A DNA stretch of 6,252 nt from Alphaproteobacteria bacterium (GTDB taxonomy: Bacteria > Pseudomonadota > Alphaproteobacteria > UBA8366 > JADFVY01), in NCBI GenBank assembly GCA_029881615.1, contig JAOUMF010000140.1, positions 1 to 6,252 on the forward strand, read 5' to 3'. Positions 5,833-6,252 of this stretch are shown piece after piece; position 1 is the first letter of the stretch; each line of letters opens with the position of its first letter. Under the pieces are notes generated by a model. The model saw nothing but the letters and a program-made list of their open reading frames with translations. It was not told the DNA's origin and searched no databases. A program made the translations under genes and the position numbers.

Positions 5833-5838
5833 AAGAGG
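5833..5838 (+). promoter_or_regulatory. Shine-Dalgarno for the second Udh-like gene
   Basis: AAGAGG, 8 nt before ATG 5847, in the 59-bp gap after the dehydratase stop. The gap shows no terminator, which fits co-transcription. Confidence 0.6.
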
Positions 5839-5846
5839 CAATCGGC

Positions 5847-6252
5847 ATGAGTGAATTGTGGAACCCGAAAAAAATCCTGATTACCGGCGCAGCCGGCACC
5901 ATCGGCTCGGTGCTGCGCGAAGGACTGAAGGGAAAATACGAGTCCCTTGCCCTTTCCGACATCAAGCCGCTGGGCAAAGCCGTGCCCGGCGAAGTTATTT
6001 TCGAAAACGCCGATATCCGTGACCTGGACGCTACCACCGCCACCATGGAGGGGGTCGACTGCGTGGTCCACCTGGCCGGTATTCCCGTCGAGGACGAATG
6101 GGAAAAGATCCTGCCGATGAACCTGATCGGCTGCTACAACGTGTTCGAGGCGGCGCGGCGTGCCGGCGTGAAGCGTGTGGTTTTCGCCAGTTCCAACCAT
6201 GCGGTAGGATATTACCGACGTGCGGGAGTGATCGACACAGATGTCCAGCCCC
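5847..6252 (+). CDS. Uronate dehydrogenase-like NAD-dependent SDR (copy 2, 3' end outside window)
   Basis: The first 135 codons of a gene that runs off the right edge, still open. The translation begins MSELWNPKKILITG. It shows the Rossmann signature TGAAGTIG (residues 13-20), Asp38 in LSDI (NAD preference) and the Udh-type SSNHAVGYYRR block (115-125). The YxxxK catalytic pair is expected just beyond the edge. By eye about half the residues match copy 1 on the minus strand, so the two are paralogues or separately acquired relatives, not a recent duplication. The likely role is NAD-dependent C1 oxidation of a uronate or related aldose acid to the lactone, feeding the cycloisomerase and dehydratase steps of the locus. 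ATG 5847 is supported by AAGAGG 8 nt upstream. Another SDR substrate is possible. Confidence 0.85.
   Translation, partial: MSELWNPKKILITGAAGTIGSVLREGLKGKYESLALSDIKPLGKAVPGEVIFENADIRDLDATTATMEGVDCVVHLAGIPVEDEWEKILPMNLIGCYNVFEAARRAGVKRVVFASSNHAVGYYRRAGVIDTDVQP

Noticed and set aside
5788..5846. A second operator or promoter between the dehydratase and the second Udh-like gene, suggested by TGTAAATTCGTAAG.
   Set aside because: It lacks dyad symmetry and the central CG arrangement of the operator at 4517-4530; the gap is only 59 bp and fits co-transcription.
5607..6200. A 197-codon open frame on the minus strand crossing the dehydratase/Udh junction.
   Set aside because: It is antisense to two supported genes, has no family features and no plausible SD context.

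Overview
The window is chromosomal DNA from a GC-rich bacterium. The families present, the gene style and the Shine-Dalgarno (SD) signals fit an alphaproteobacterium, but no rRNA or housekeeping gene is visible to fix the taxon. All of it appears to be one catabolic locus for acid sugars (uronates, aldarates or related compounds). No tRNA, rRNA, CRISPR array, insertion sequence or phage gene was seen.

Layout. (1) Positions 1-209 (+) hold the 3' end of an enolase-superfamily gene. Its C-terminus closely resembles the galactarolactone cycloisomerase (Gci) of Agrobacterium as I remember it. (2) Tail-to-tail with it, only 2 bp away, ends a minus-strand gene series that reads from 4391 down to 212. 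In transcription order this is an AEC-family permease (TTG start), a short chimeric remnant ORF, a uronate-dehydrogenase-like SDR (Udh-like, copy 1), a D-isomer-specific 2-hydroxyacid dehydrogenase, and a Gfo/Idh/MocA oxidoreductase. The junctions at 3111-3108 and 1237-1234 are tightly coupled, which supports an operon. (3) Positions 4392-4599 form an AT-rich divergent control region. It carries a LacI-type operator, overlapping divergent promoter candidates and two further dyads. (4) On the plus strand follow a complete mandelate-racemase-subgroup dehydratase (4600-5787) and the 5' part of a second Udh-like SDR (5847 to the window end).

How the genes may work together (inference): the AEC permease imports an acid sugar. 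The Udh-like enzymes oxidise a uronate or similar aldose acid at C1 to an aldarolactone. The Gci-like enzyme opens the lactone to a 3-deoxy-2-keto acid, and the second enolase-superfamily enzyme dehydrates an acid sugar. The 2-hydroxyacid dehydrogenase and the Gfo/Idh oxidoreductase handle keto/hydroxy acids or side substrates. The pairing of Udh with Gci is known from Agrobacterium galacturonate oxidation. The actual substrate here cannot be read from sequence alone.

Points of most interest are the shared operator between fully overlapping divergent promoters; the chimeric ORF that seems to join an arginase-like N-terminus to an amidohydrolase C-terminus while keeping its start and SD; the duplication of both Udh-like and enolase-superfamily enzymes in one locus; and a 2-hydroxyacid dehydrogenase that lacks the usual catalytic Glu position.
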